Below, in pieces: positions 43,386 through 51,677 of a stretch of DNA of 64,000 nt (position 1 is the stretch's first letter; each line of letters opens with the position of its first letter). Origin of the DNA: Mariniphaga sp. (GTDB lineage: Bacteria; Bacteroidota; Bacteroidia; Bacteroidales; Prolixibacteraceae); contig JAGXGA010000037.1 of assembly GCA_024636975.1 (NCBI GenBank), positions 1-64,000 of the forward strand, written 5' to 3'. The translations under genes and the position numbers were made by a program. The notes beneath the pieces are model-generated. The model saw nothing but the letters and a program-made list of their open reading frames with translations, was not told the origin of the DNA and made no database searches.

Positions 43386-43519
43386 AAACAAACAAGCGCA
43401 AATTACAAAACGGTATCCCGTATTTAAACTGCTGATTCTCGCATCAGCGTTCATTACTGGTGGTCAGGGAACGCGCGCCGAAATCCGCTACGAGAAATTT
43501 GAACCTGCATGTTACCGCC
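43386..43519. repeat. attC-like site D
   Basis: Left arm CAAATTACAAAACGG and right arm (reverse complement) CAAATTTCTCGTAGCGG pair imperfectly. The right boundary is GTTACCGCC (43511-43519), the start of the Fic2 cassette. That cassette's end at 44851 is GGTGGTAAC, complementary with one mismatch. The left boundary is less clear. Confidence 0.5.
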
Positions 43520-43743
43520 GGGCAAAAAAAAAGGCAATGCGGCGATTAACATCTATAATCTAAGCATATTTAGCGGAGAAACTTTCATTTGCGGAGAATA
43601 AGAAGTATATTTGTCGCATAAATTGCGGAGAATGAAACGCATGGTTAAGGCGTTAATCATAACCGCGAATGAATAAATGCGAGTTCCTCCGCTTGGAGCG
43701 GAGCAAGCTATGAGACACCTATGAAAGTAAAAGTTTTAGACGA
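43520..43743. other. Leader region of the second fic cassette
   Basis: No gene is seen. GCGGAGAA recurs three times (43573, 43591 and 43625 approximately). A TATATTTG -7-type box lies at 43606-43613, without a properly spaced TTG. Confidence 0.35.
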
Positions 43744-44898
43744 ATGAAAATCTATTTACACGAAATAGAAAACTGGACTGATTTCACCTGGGACAATAAA
43801 AAAGTGATGATAAAACTAGGTGAAGCCAGAAATCAACAAGGCAGGCTTCTTGGTAAAATGGAATCTCTGGGTTTTGATTTGCAAAATGAAGCAGTATTGA
43901 ACACGCTCACTTTAGATGTTGTAAAATCATCTGAAATCGAAGGTGAATTTTTAGAAGTAAAACAAGTACATTCTTCAATTGCCCGAAGACTGGGAATTGA
44001 TATTGCAGGTGCAGTAGAATCGGAGCGTCATGTTGAAGGGATAGTTGAAATGATGCTTGACGCTACACAAAGATATAATTTGCCTTTAACTAAAGACAGA
44101 TTGTTTGGATGGCATGCAGCGTTGTTCCCATCAGGTTGGAGTAATCTTTATAAAATCACAGTTGCAGACTGGAGAAAAGATACGACTGGTCCTATGCAGA
44201 TTGTGTCAGGACCTATGGGAAAAGAAAAAGTTCACTATCAAGCTCCAGGTTCTGACAGGATAGAACCAGAAATGATTAGATTTTTGGATTGGTTTGAAAG
44301 TGAGCAAGAGATAGATATGGTTCTTAAAGCAGCTATTGCTCATTTATGGTTCGTGACAATTCATCCATTCGAGGATGGAAACGGACGAATTACAAGAGCT
44401 ATTACAGATATGACATTGGCACGTTCTGACAAAAGTATCAGGCGGTTCTATAGTATGTCTGCACAAATTAGAGTTGAAAGGAATCAGTATTATGAAAAAC
44501 TTGAAAAAGCACAAAAAGGAAATTCAGATATTACAGAATGGATTTTGTGGTTTTTGCAATGCTTAATAAATGCTATTGACTCCACAGAAGAAACTTTATC
44601 GAAAATACTTCATAAAGCAGAATTTTGGAAATTACATTCCACTACAATTCTCAATGACAGACAGCAAAAAATAATAAACAGACTGCTTGATGGATTTGAC
44701 GGAAAATTGACAACCTCGAAATGGGGAAAAATTAACAAGTGCTCTCAAGATACGGCTCTTCGGGATATTCAGGATTTGATTAAGAAAGATATCTTACAAA
44801 AAGAAGCGAGCGGCGGCCGAAGCACAAATTATGAATTGAAAGAAATGCCAGGTGGTAACAAATACTACTCTGAGCGGCGCTCAGGTGCCCAGCAATGA
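43744..44898 (+). CDS. Fic-domain protein with DUF4172 N-terminus, second copy
   Basis: 384 residues. The N-terminal DUF4172 domain (IENWTDFTWDNKKVMI, QQGRLLGKMESLGFDL) precedes an inhibitory motif VVKSSEIEGEFL, then the Fic motif HPFEDGNGRITR at His207 and a C-terminal winged helix. This makes it an AMPylator of a different subfamily from the first copy. The last 15 or so residues (GGNKYYSERRSGAQQ) are encoded inside the attC-like boundary, beyond the point where cassette homology should end. The natural stop may have been replaced when the next cassette was inserted. Confidence 0.88.
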   Translation: MKIYLHEIENWTDFTWDNKKVMIKLGEARNQQGRLLGKMESLGFDLQNEAVLNTLTLDVVKSSEIEGEFLEVKQVHSSIARRLGIDIAGAVESERHVEGIVEMMLDATQRYNLPLTKDRLFGWHAALFPSGWSNLYKITVADWRKDTTGPMQIVSGPMGKEKVHYQAPGSDRIEPEMIRFLDWFESEQEIDMVLKAAIAHLWFVTIHPFEDGNGRITRAITDMTLARSDKSIRRFYSMSAQIRVERNQYYEKLEKAQKGNSDITEWILWFLQCLINAIDSTEETLSKILHKAEFWKLHSTTILNDRQQKIINRLLDGFDGKLTTSKWGKINKCSQDTALRDIQDLIKKDILQKEASGGRSTNYELKEMPGGNKYYSERRSGAQQ

Positions 44899-44900
44899 GT
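44851..44900. repeat. attC-like boundary E (partial)
   Basis: GGTGGTAAC (44851-44859) is followed by a CTCTGAGCGGCGC block with GCCCAG, the same first segment as in repeat A at 38567. The right half of the site is not identified, so only a partial element is claimed. Confidence 0.45.
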
Positions 44901-45016
44901 TCCCAAACCTGTCGAATTCGACACCTTTAGAAAACAAGCCGGATTAAACAGTTCAATTTGACACCGGGAAAGTGGATGAAACAACTGATGCAATCGGGTT
45001 ATTTTTATGAAAGCAA
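44901..45016. other. Spacer after the fic cassette
   Basis: Non-coding. It includes TCGAATTCGA, a 10-bp palindrome, and no clear promoter. Confidence 0.35.
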
Positions 45017-45532
45017 TTGAAAAAAGTATTGCTCCTTCTTAATTCCGGGACAAAAATTGACACTATAGAAATTCTTATTCGGAATTTAACTTATTTAATC
45101 CCGTTAGGATTTTTAATGTTGACATTCTATAATTATTTCAGGCACTATAGATTAAAGGTTTTGCAAAATGCCATTTTTATTATTTTTATTATGGAAGTTA
45201 TTTTAAGGAGCACATTCTTTACCAACCTATTTGAATGGGCTTGGACAAGAGCTTTTTTACTGAGCACAAGCACTATTTGGATTGCCGCAACAATTATTTT
45301 AGTTGTCGTTCTGTTTAAAAACAAATCGAAGGTTTACCCGGGAATACTTTCGATTAGGAAATACGCAATAAGTAGTCTGCTTATTTATGTTTTCTCAACG
45401 ACTTATTCCTTTTATATAAAACCTGTTGAACCATTAAACACAATGCTGTTAGTCGGATTGACTTCTGCAATTCCATTTATTTTTACTATTGATTTTGCAG
45501 TAAAGCTTAATTTGAAAGAACAAAAACCATAA
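45017..45532 (+). CDS. Polytopic membrane protein, unknown
   Basis: 171 residues if the TTG at 45017 is used; a more conservative start is an internal ATG near 45116. There are about five hydrophobic segments (for example LTYLIPLGFLMLTFYNYF, LQNAIFIIFIMEVIL, TIWIAATIILVVVLF, ISSLLIYVFSTTYSFYI and a last one near FIFTIDFAV). I do not recognise the family. It is AT-rich, suggesting a late cassette of the array. The leading codons look less convincing than the rest. Confidence 0.5.
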   Translation: MKKVLLLLNSGTKIDTIEILIRNLTYLIPLGFLMLTFYNYFRHYRLKVLQNAIFIIFIMEVILRSTFFTNLFEWAWTRAFLLSTSTIWIAATIILVVVLFKNKSKVYPGILSIRKYAISSLLIYVFSTTYSFYIKPVEPLNTMLLVGLTSAIPFIFTIDFAVKLNLKEQKP

Positions 45533-45563
45533 TGAACTCTGATTGAAACAAGATAATGATTAA

Positions 45564-45698
45564 ATACCAAACTCAATTCCACTAATAAATGAATACGCAG
45601 ATGACCTTTATTCACCTAATTTAATGATTTTCTCATCAAACAGGTCAGGAGAAAATGGAGGCTTTGATCTATATGCAGTTGAATGCGAAGCATATTAA
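45564..45698 (+). pseudogene. PD40/TolB-like beta-propeller fragment
   Basis: Forty-four codons ending at 45698 spell a PD40-type repeat (YADDLYSPNLMIFSSNRSGE, then NGGFDLYAVE), as in WD40-like peptidoglycan-associated proteins of Bacteroidota. There is no start and the gene is otherwise gone, so it is a remnant. Only one propeller blade is preserved. Confidence 0.55.
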
Positions 45699-45727
45699 AA
45701 CCTGACAATTAAGGAAACAAAAGAAAT

Positions 45728-46180
45728 ATGATGAAAATAGAGAAGATTACCGATAATAAGAAACAGTTCCTTGACTTATTGTTGTTGGCAGACGAGCAGG
45801 AAAATATGATTGACAAGTATTTGCCGTATGGAGACCTGTTTGCTTTATATGACGATGATTTGAAAAGTGTTTGCGTTGTAGTGCCGGTAAATAGTGAAAC
45901 CTGCGAGTTGAAAAACATAGCGACATACGGGAAATATCAAGGCAAAGGGTACGGCAGGGCATTGATAAATTTCATTTTTGAGTTCTACAAAAACGACTAC
46001 AAAACAATGCTTGTCGGGACAGGCTAAACGCCGGCAATCTTGTCGTTTTATGATAGTTGTGGATTTGTAAAGTCATATCGGGTAAAGAATTTTTTCACTG
46101 ACAACAATGATCATCCTATTTTCGAGGGAGACATACAACTTGTTGATATGATATATCTTAAAAAGGATTTATGGGACTAG
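45728..46180 (+). pseudogene. GNAT N-acetyltransferase with an in-frame stop
   Basis: The frame from 45728 encodes a GNAT domain: [20 protein letters not shown] is the acetyl-CoA binding loop and MLVGTG begins strand 5. TAA at 46025-46027 stops it at 99 residues, but the same frame continues to 46180 with [18 protein letters not shown], the expected C-terminal part of the fold. The complete protein would have about 150 residues, normal for the family. A point change or sequencing error (a single base) made the stop. Confidence 0.75.
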
Positions 46181-46249
46181 TAGGAATGGATAATGGTAAT
46201 CAATATATCTTTCACTATTTTTATGGGCTAAATCAAAAGTATTTGTATT

Positions 46250-47038
46250 ATGAAAACTAAAATTATCAATTGGCATTCATTCCTTTTTATTTCTGCAGTC
46301 GTAATTTTTTTTACCGTACTTTCATGTTCACAGCAAAAGGTTGGAATTAATGCAAAACCACCCGCCGGCTCTGAACTGCTATTTGACGGTTCACGCGAAA
46401 TGCTGGATGAAAAATGGACGTACTGGGAAGGGCCACGTTTTTCTGCTGAATTGCCAATCAGTTGGGAGATTGTTGAAGATCCCGTGGATGATGGCACAGC
46501 AGTTAGTGCTAATGATCCTGCAGCAGAAGGAGGGAAATACGGAACTGCCGATATTGTAACCAAAGAAAAATACCGTGATTTCAGGCTGCATGTAGAATTT
46601 TTGATTTCAAACCCCGGCGGCAACAGCGGTGTTTATTTACAAAACCGTTATGAAATTCAGATTCTCGACGGTGATTCAACGAAACACGGAATGGGCGCGG
46701 TGATAAACGAAACCGAATCACCGTACCACGCATACAATGGACCGGGGAACTGGAATGCATACGACATTCAGTTCAGAGCTGCCCGGTTTGAAAACGGGGA
46801 ACGAACAGAGAAAGCGATGGTTACCCTGTATTTTAACGGGGAGAAGGTGCATGTTAACGTACCGATTAATCAGGTTTGGGGTGGCCCAAATTCCGGGATT
46901 GATGGTGGAAACGACGGGGGAAAAGGTATTACAGACAGCCCCGGAGGAATTAAACTTCAGGCAGAAGGCCACGAAGTTTTGTACCGGAATATCTGGATTA
47001 AGGAATTAAACCTGGAAGAACCGGATACCGACTTTTAA
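46250..47038 (+). CDS. DUF1080 lipoprotein (3-keto-disaccharide hydrolase type)
   Basis: 262 residues, lipobox TVLSC. One DUF1080 concanavalin-like domain from about residue 40: LHVEFLISNPGGNSGVYLQN, RYEIQILDGDSTKHG, GPGNWNAYDIQFRAARF, MVTLYFNGEKVHVNVPI and GGIKLQAEGHEVLYRNIWI near the end. A distant paralogue of the 28.4-kb gene. Such proteins hydrolyse or bind 3-keto-glycosides produced by Gfo/Idh/MocA oxidoreductases; one such enzyme is encoded at the end of this window. It looks like host sequence rather than a cassette. Confidence 0.86.
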   Translation: MKTKIINWHSFLFISAVVIFFTVLSCSQQKVGINAKPPAGSELLFDGSREMLDEKWTYWEGPRFSAELPISWEIVEDPVDDGTAVSANDPAAEGGKYGTADIVTKEKYRDFRLHVEFLISNPGGNSGVYLQNRYEIQILDGDSTKHGMGAVINETESPYHAYNGPGNWNAYDIQFRAARFENGERTEKAMVTLYFNGEKVHVNVPINQVWGGPNSGIDGGNDGGKGITDSPGGIKLQAEGHEVLYRNIWIKELNLEEPDTDF

Positions 47039-47175
47039 CGAACCCGGAGCTTTTTGCCGGCCCGGTTGTTTTCATCGGGGGATGAAAACTTAGCCGCCAC
47101 CACTCTCAGGTTATAACGCAATTGGAGTCGTGCAAATTTACAAACAGTAGTTCTGATATTATCCGAACTATTTAT

Positions 47176-47183
47176 TATCTTTG
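47176..47183 (+). promoter_or_regulatory. TATCTTTG -7 box upstream of higB
   Basis: TATCTTTG matches the Bacteroidota -7 element 27 nt ahead of the higB start. The -33 TTG is not well placed (TTC at 47151-47153, spacer 22), so this is a moderate call. Confidence 0.4.
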
Positions 47184-47209
47184 CCATAAGTTGATTAAAA
47201 CAAATTGAT

Positions 47210-47551
47210 TTGAGAATAATCAATAAACACATTCTGGGTAAACTTATTCGGAAAAATAGGGGAAACTCAAAATTGGTGAAAGCTGTCCAACAGTTAATTT
47301 CCGATATTGAGGATAATAATTGGAAAAATCCGCTAGATATAACCGGAAGCAGAACAGATGCAGATTGTGTTTATGGTGGGGAGTTTTATTTCTTCAACAT
47401 CAATATACATCGTACCTTGATAATGATTGAATTTGAAGAAAATGGAGAAGCAACGATTGTTTGGGCTGGTAGTCATGATGATTACGAACTGACTTTTAAA
47501 AACAATCGGAATGTAATAAAAAAATGGCTGAGAGATAATAACTGGATTTAA
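47210..47551 (+). CDS. higB: HigB-family mRNA interferase toxin
   Basis: 113 residues from a TTG start (47210); no in-frame ATG precedes the domain. The HigB_toxin pattern is clear: IINKHILGKLIRKNRGN, then ADCVYGGEFYFFNINIHR and WAGSHDDYEL, with the conserved basic residues of the RelE-like fold. It cleaves mRNA on the ribosome. It is followed after 8 bp by its antitoxin, the usual toxin-first order of HigBA. It is intact. Confidence 0.9.
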   Translation: MRIINKHILGKLIRKNRGNSKLVKAVQQLISDIEDNNWKNPLDITGSRTDADCVYGGEFYFFNINIHRTLIMIEFEENGEATIVWAGSHDDYELTFKNNRNVIKKWLRDNNWI

Positions 47552-47562
47552 AAAATGTAATG

Positions 47563-48114
47563 ATGAAAGACATTTTTAATATAAAAGAGGTTGAAAATAT
47601 CAAGAGATTAGAGAATGAGTATGATTTAGAAAAGGCATCCATACTTGAACGAAAGTTACGTTTAATGATAGATGAGAATCCTGATTTAAAACATATAAGA
47701 AAAAAGCTTCGTGATTTGATAAAAGAGTACGAGGATAGAGAATGGTCTGATTTTGATAAAATCACCGATTCACAAGTATTGGAGTCTGATAAAGCAGAGG
47801 AGATTGTGAATTATGAACAAAAATTTATTAAAAAGCGAAAGGATACAATAAGAAAAAAACTTAATGAATATGACATGAACCAGCAAGATTTGGGATTAAT
47901 CTTAGGTCACCCAAAATCGTATATGAGCGAATTGATAAATGGGGTATCCCAGTTTACATTAAAAGATTTGGTAATTATTCATAGGTTATTAGGGATAAAA
48001 CTGAATATTTTGGTTCCTACTTTTCTTCAACCTGAGACAAGGGATAAAGTTAGAGAATCGATTAAAAAATTGAATAAGCCAAAACTCGGTTTGAGAAAAA
48101 CTGAATTGGTATAA
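47563..48114 (+). CDS. higA: HigA-type antitoxin (HTH)
   Basis: 184 residues with a long N-terminal helical region (IKRLENEYDLEKASILERKL) and a C-terminal helix-turn-helix: NQQDLGLILGHPKSYMSELI, typical of the XRE-type HigA of Bacteroidota, where the antitoxin is longer than the classic 100-residue form. It should repress the operon and neutralise HigB. The ATG at 47563 follows an alternative ATG at 47560 (MMKD). Confidence 0.88.
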   Translation: MKDIFNIKEVENIKRLENEYDLEKASILERKLRLMIDENPDLKHIRKKLRDLIKEYEDREWSDFDKITDSQVLESDKAEEIVNYEQKFIKKRKDTIRKKLNEYDMNQQDLGLILGHPKSYMSELINGVSQFTLKDLVIIHRLLGIKLNILVPTFLQPETRDKVRESIKKLNKPKLGLRKTELV

Positions 48115-48169
48115 TATCAACTGCGCATAACACTTCGCATCCTATCTGCAAGATAAATAACTGCATCCG

Positions 48170-49822
48170 TTAGTCAGTAATCACTTTGGTATCCTTAAAC
48201 ATGAATTGATTTTCACTAAGCCTTAAATCTTTTCCACTTGCAGTGGTCACATTTTTGAGAATGACCTCCTTTGTTTTGACATACGGATATTTTTCAACAT
48301 AGTTCTCATTGGTCATCTGTGGATTGAAATTTCCAAAGATGGCCGGTCCATGGTAGTTATCCGGATGGTTGGAGTCGTCGATATGAAGTTTTTCGATGAT
48401 AATCCGTTCCGGCATATAGCTGGTGTAACCGAAGTCGTGCTGCCCTGAATACGAACCTCCAATGAGACTGGCACTGACTGGTTTTCCCCCTGCGGGTATG
48501 AATATACAGTTGCGGATGATAAATTCTCCCTGCCAGGTGCTGCCGTAATCGGAACGCAGGTTAATCAGAGTTCTGCCGTTGATTGTTGAGTTTTCCACGA
48601 GAAAGGTGCCGCTGCCGATTGCATTGATTCCCATATGCCCCAGGGTCGAATTGCGTATGGTGGCATTGGCAACGCCCATATGGGCATCGAAGCGGGAAAA
48701 AGTACAGTTGTCATATAAAAGGTTCTTGCAGTAGTTTGACCCCAAAATTCCCCAGTACTTGCTGTCGTTGATATCATTGGTCTGACTGCAGTCTATGAAC
48801 GATACATTAAGGGCCCGGTTGACGGAGAGGTCGTAGCTGCCCATTGAAACCGGTACTCCCGCCGAGCCAATGGTCCGGTAGGTTTTATGCCCGGTAAGGA
48901 GGGTATTTTTAACAGTTACATAGGCACAGTCGCCAATATTTATAAAGCCGCCATAAGGTGCGCCCTGATCTCCTTCACCTGTGATTCGGTGTTCCAGCCC
49001 GTCCACAAGGACATTGGAGCGCCTGATGCCAATTCCGCGGCTGTAGTAGGTGTATTTCGATTCGGCCTGATTGGCAATTGTTGTAAACCGGCCTCCTGTG
49101 ATGGTCAGTTCTGTTTCGTCAATGGGAAGGGCAGAGATGTCGGTTATCTGGTTGAAGTCCCAGACGATTGGTGCGTTCATATCCACATTGCCCTCTTTGT
49201 CAACGATGAAGATGTCAGTCTGCGGTTTTCCATCATTTTGGTTCGGTCCATAACGGATGTAATGCCTGACCTGGGAATTGGTGACGGTGACAAGACAGGT
49301 GCCGGGCAGAGAGATGTCGATTTTTTCCTGATTCTTTTTAAGCGAAGAAATCTTCTCAGGTTTAAATGATTGCAGACTGGAACCGACCAGGAAAACGTGT
49401 GCATTATGGTTTTCCACGTCGGTATCGTCAATGATAAAGGCAGCCGTACCGAAATCGGTATCGGTTTGTATGACTGCCGTACAGTTTTTGCCGCCAATGT
49501 AGTAGGTAGCCCCTTCGATGGCTTTTACGGGAAGATCGTTACGATTGGCGAAAGCATGGGTCGCAGCGATGGCAATGATATCATCGGTTTTGCCATCCCC
49601 CCTGGCTCCAAAGTCACTGTAGCGGACCTGCCCATTGGCTTTAATCCTATGAACATCGTTTGGAGTTACATTTATAAGTAGTTCCCCATTTTCATTTATC
49701 CGTACCTGGGTTTTATTCTTATCCGATGTAATAACTACATTGTCAAATAGACTTTTATTCTGCTCCTGAGCTATGGAAAAGATACCGGTTAACAGAAAGA
49801 AAAATAAGAAATTATATTTCAT
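48170..49822 (-). CDS. Right-handed beta-helix protein (pectate lyase/polygalacturonase-like)
   Basis: 550 residues with a signal peptide (about 1-18, ending SIAQ). DFGARGDGKTDD near residue 70 is the pectate-lyase/Pectate_lyase_3 start motif, followed by many parallel beta-helix rungs with short N-rich turns. It resembles proteins that degrade or bind polysaccharides such as GH28 and epimerases, but the catalytic aspartates of GH28 are not obvious to me. It lies 20 bp downstream of the pyruvyltransferase-like gene on the same strand, so the two form an operon. Confidence 0.75.
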   Translation of the reverse strand: MKYNFLFFFLLTGIFSIAQEQNKSLFDNVVITSDKNKTQVRINENGELLINVTPNDVHRIKANGQVRYSDFGARGDGKTDDIIAIAATHAFANRNDLPVKAIEGATYYIGGKNCTAVIQTDTDFGTAAFIIDDTDVENHNAHVFLVGSSLQSFKPEKISSLKKNQEKIDISLPGTCLVTVTNSQVRHYIRYGPNQNDGKPQTDIFIVDKEGNVDMNAPIVWDFNQITDISALPIDETELTITGGRFTTIANQAESKYTYYSRGIGIRRSNVLVDGLEHRITGEGDQGAPYGGFINIGDCAYVTVKNTLLTGHKTYRTIGSAGVPVSMGSYDLSVNRALNVSFIDCSQTNDINDSKYWGILGSNYCKNLLYDNCTFSRFDAHMGVANATIRNSTLGHMGINAIGSGTFLVENSTINGRTLINLRSDYGSTWQGEFIIRNCIFIPAGGKPVSASLIGGSYSGQHDFGYTSYMPERIIIEKLHIDDSNHPDNYHGPAIFGNFNPQMTNENYVEKYPYVKTKEVILKNVTTASGKDLRLSENQFMFKDTKVITD

Positions 49823-49842
49823 CTGAATTTGATTTATGAGTG

Positions 49843-51141
49843 TTAGGTATTAATATAAGCATTCATCCTGTTTACCCGGTCTGAATAAATCTGGTCTACT
49901 TTATCCATACCTGCCTGGAGTTTTGATTCTGCAGCTGCATAATTGTCCCATATTTCACGCAGACGGCCGGTAATTTGATCCCCTGTGGTTTCTTCAATTT
50001 CAAAAACCCAGTCTTCAAAATTCAGGTCATAGTACATTTGTCCTTTTATGGTGTCTTCGGGCTGGCGTAAATATAGAAATGGTGTTCCGTTGGCTGCAGC
50101 TATAATAGGAGAATGACATTCAAAGCTTATGACTGAATGGGCTTTTGAATAAACTGAGGCAGCTTCGTCAGGAAGCCAGTACCCACGTTTTAGCACAAAT
50201 GGTTTTACATCTTCCGGCAGCGGATCGATGAGCAATTCATCCATAATATCAACCTGATAGGTCATCTCCGGACAAACGAGAACTTTATTTCCGGTTTCAC
50301 GCACCCAGGCAATCATTGCTTCCCGCATTTTCGCGTGATCCCATTCCTTACACCGTTCATTCAGGGCTTCTACCTCTTTTATTCGCTGATCACTCCATCC
50401 TGCATTATTTGGATTGAACTTATAGTAAGGTGTTACGCGCAGGCGGGGGATGACACAAATAAATTTCTTAGCCTCCAAAAGGTTTGAAGCCATAAATTGA
50501 CCGGCTTTTTTGTCATCGTGAATATTCAGGAAGAAAGTGGCATCAGGAGCAAACCCGACATGTTCACCCTCAATACCTGCCTTTTTAAGGTGTTCTATGG
50601 AATGGGTTTCACGTGTGAAAATAAATGCTGCCTTTTTTAATAATTCCCTATGGTATTCGTTCGGACTCTGCAATGTTACACCAAAAACACCGTAAGGTTT
50701 GCCTGTGTATTTCATCCATGCATCCACATGATCGGCTGCAACAAGCAAAGGCCCGGAGCCGTGAAGCAGGATGTCACTCTCATCGAATACTTTCAGTAAA
50801 TCAGGATTGGTAACTTTCTTTTGTTCATCTACATTTCCGTAAAGTACGCGTACCTTTGGGAAGTTTGTGCTGTATATTTCTGATACGGTCGCGTTATAAC
50901 CGCTTTTTTTCCATAGAATTATTTTTGCTTCCGGAAGAAAAGTTTCAAGTACATGTAATAATCCGGGGGTATGGGCAATGTCTCCAATATTTACATCCTG
51001 CCATCCTGAAACAAGCAAGATCGTAGGGTTCTTTTTTGATGTCCAGGACATAAGCAATTGAGAAAGTGCAAGCCCGGTTGCCATCATCCCTGTATGCTTT
51101 AGCCACTGCCGGCGGTTTAACTGGTATCCTATTTTTGTCAT
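49843..51141 (-). CDS. Polysaccharide pyruvyl transferase-like protein with Tat signal
   Basis: 432 residues. A twin-arginine motif (RRQWLKHTG) is followed by a hydrophobic stretch, predicting Tat export. The rest matches the polysaccharide pyruvyl transferase (PS_pyruv_trans) superfamily: ILLVSGWQDVNIGDIAHTPG near 40-59, VRVLYGNVDE and DILLHGSGPLLVAADHVDAW, then VISFECHSPIIAAANGTPFL near the C-terminus. An exported member is unusual, since classical enzymes act in the cytoplasm with PEP, so its role may be a related glycan modification. It is first in a two-gene operon with the beta-helix protein. Confidence 0.78.
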   Translation of the reverse strand: MTKIGYQLNRRQWLKHTGMMATGLALSQLLMSWTSKKNPTILLVSGWQDVNIGDIAHTPGLLHVLETFLPEAKIILWKKSGYNATVSEIYSTNFPKVRVLYGNVDEQKKVTNPDLLKVFDESDILLHGSGPLLVAADHVDAWMKYTGKPYGVFGVTLQSPNEYHRELLKKAAFIFTRETHSIEHLKKAGIEGEHVGFAPDATFFLNIHDDKKAGQFMASNLLEAKKFICVIPRLRVTPYYKFNPNNAGWSDQRIKEVEALNERCKEWDHAKMREAMIAWVRETGNKVLVCPEMTYQVDIMDELLIDPLPEDVKPFVLKRGYWLPDEAASVYSKAHSVISFECHSPIIAAANGTPFLYLRQPEDTIKGQMYYDLNFEDWVFEIEETTGDQITGRLREIWDNYAAAESKLQAGMDKVDQIYSDRVNRMNAYINT

Positions 51142-51500
51142 TGTACTGTATTTAGCTTAATCGTACCCAAAATATTCATTTTTTTCTGAACTTAATCAAC
51201 TGGTACTGATCTTTTCTGATAACGTTACGCGCAGATTCATTTTCATTTTAAATTTAAATACTGAAAGGTTACGGAAACTCCCTAATTCTGCACGGCTCAT
51301 TTCTGCTGGTTTTCGATCCTTTGATCCAGTAATATGGGGAATTCACTGAAACCACCGGTTGCAATTCCTGGACAATGTTAATCTTTTGTTTAAGCACATA
51401 AACAATTATACTGAGATAGTATTTGCTCTGACATTTTAAAAGTGCTGCAACTTTTTACTTTTACTTTTGTTTATTTTCTGTATCATAAAATATAAACATT
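51142..51500. other. Intergenic region
   Basis: No gene is seen between the divergent operon and the SDR fragment. Confidence 0.45.
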
Positions 51501-51587
51501 ATGAGTGATTATGTAATTGTAGGAGCTTCGTCGGGAGTTGGATTAGAAATAATGAGGAAAGAAATACCAGTTCCGATTAAAGGCTGA
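51501..51587 (+). pseudogene. Short-chain dehydrogenase N-terminal fragment
   Basis: Twenty-eight codons begin MSDYVIVGASSGVGLEIMRK, the GxxxGxG nucleotide-binding start of an SDR, then run into an unrelated tail and a stop at 51585-51587. The remaining about 220 residues of a normal SDR are absent. It is a deletion relic. Confidence 0.65.
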
Positions 51588-51677
51588 CCACATGATTACT
51601 ATTTTGCATTTCTTATCTTCAACAAAAAGGAAGAAACTTTTTAGATTGAAAAAAAGAATTTAAATAAAAACAAAATT

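Larger units (their letters stand above)
33395..44900 (+). mobile_element. Integron-like cassette array
   Basis: Downstream of the recombinase, co-oriented short genes are separated by imperfect palindromes of 130-196 bp. Boundaries of five successive cassettes are 33461, 34539, 35694, 36956, 37752 and about 38553. A further clear cassette (Fic) spans 43511-44859. Each begins with GTTA and ends with the reverse complement of its own first 9-10 bases. Content is typical of sedentary chromosomal integrons: lipoproteins, membrane proteins, toxin-antitoxin pairs, Fic and unknowns. The DNA is visibly AT-richer than the flanking operons. From 38.5 kb on, sites are more degenerate and some genes are broken. 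Confidence 0.72.

Noticed and set aside
47039..47080. Terminator after the 46.2-kb DUF1080 gene
   Set aside because: The AACCCGG/CCGGTT arms are interrupted and the T-run is weak; not strong enough to list.
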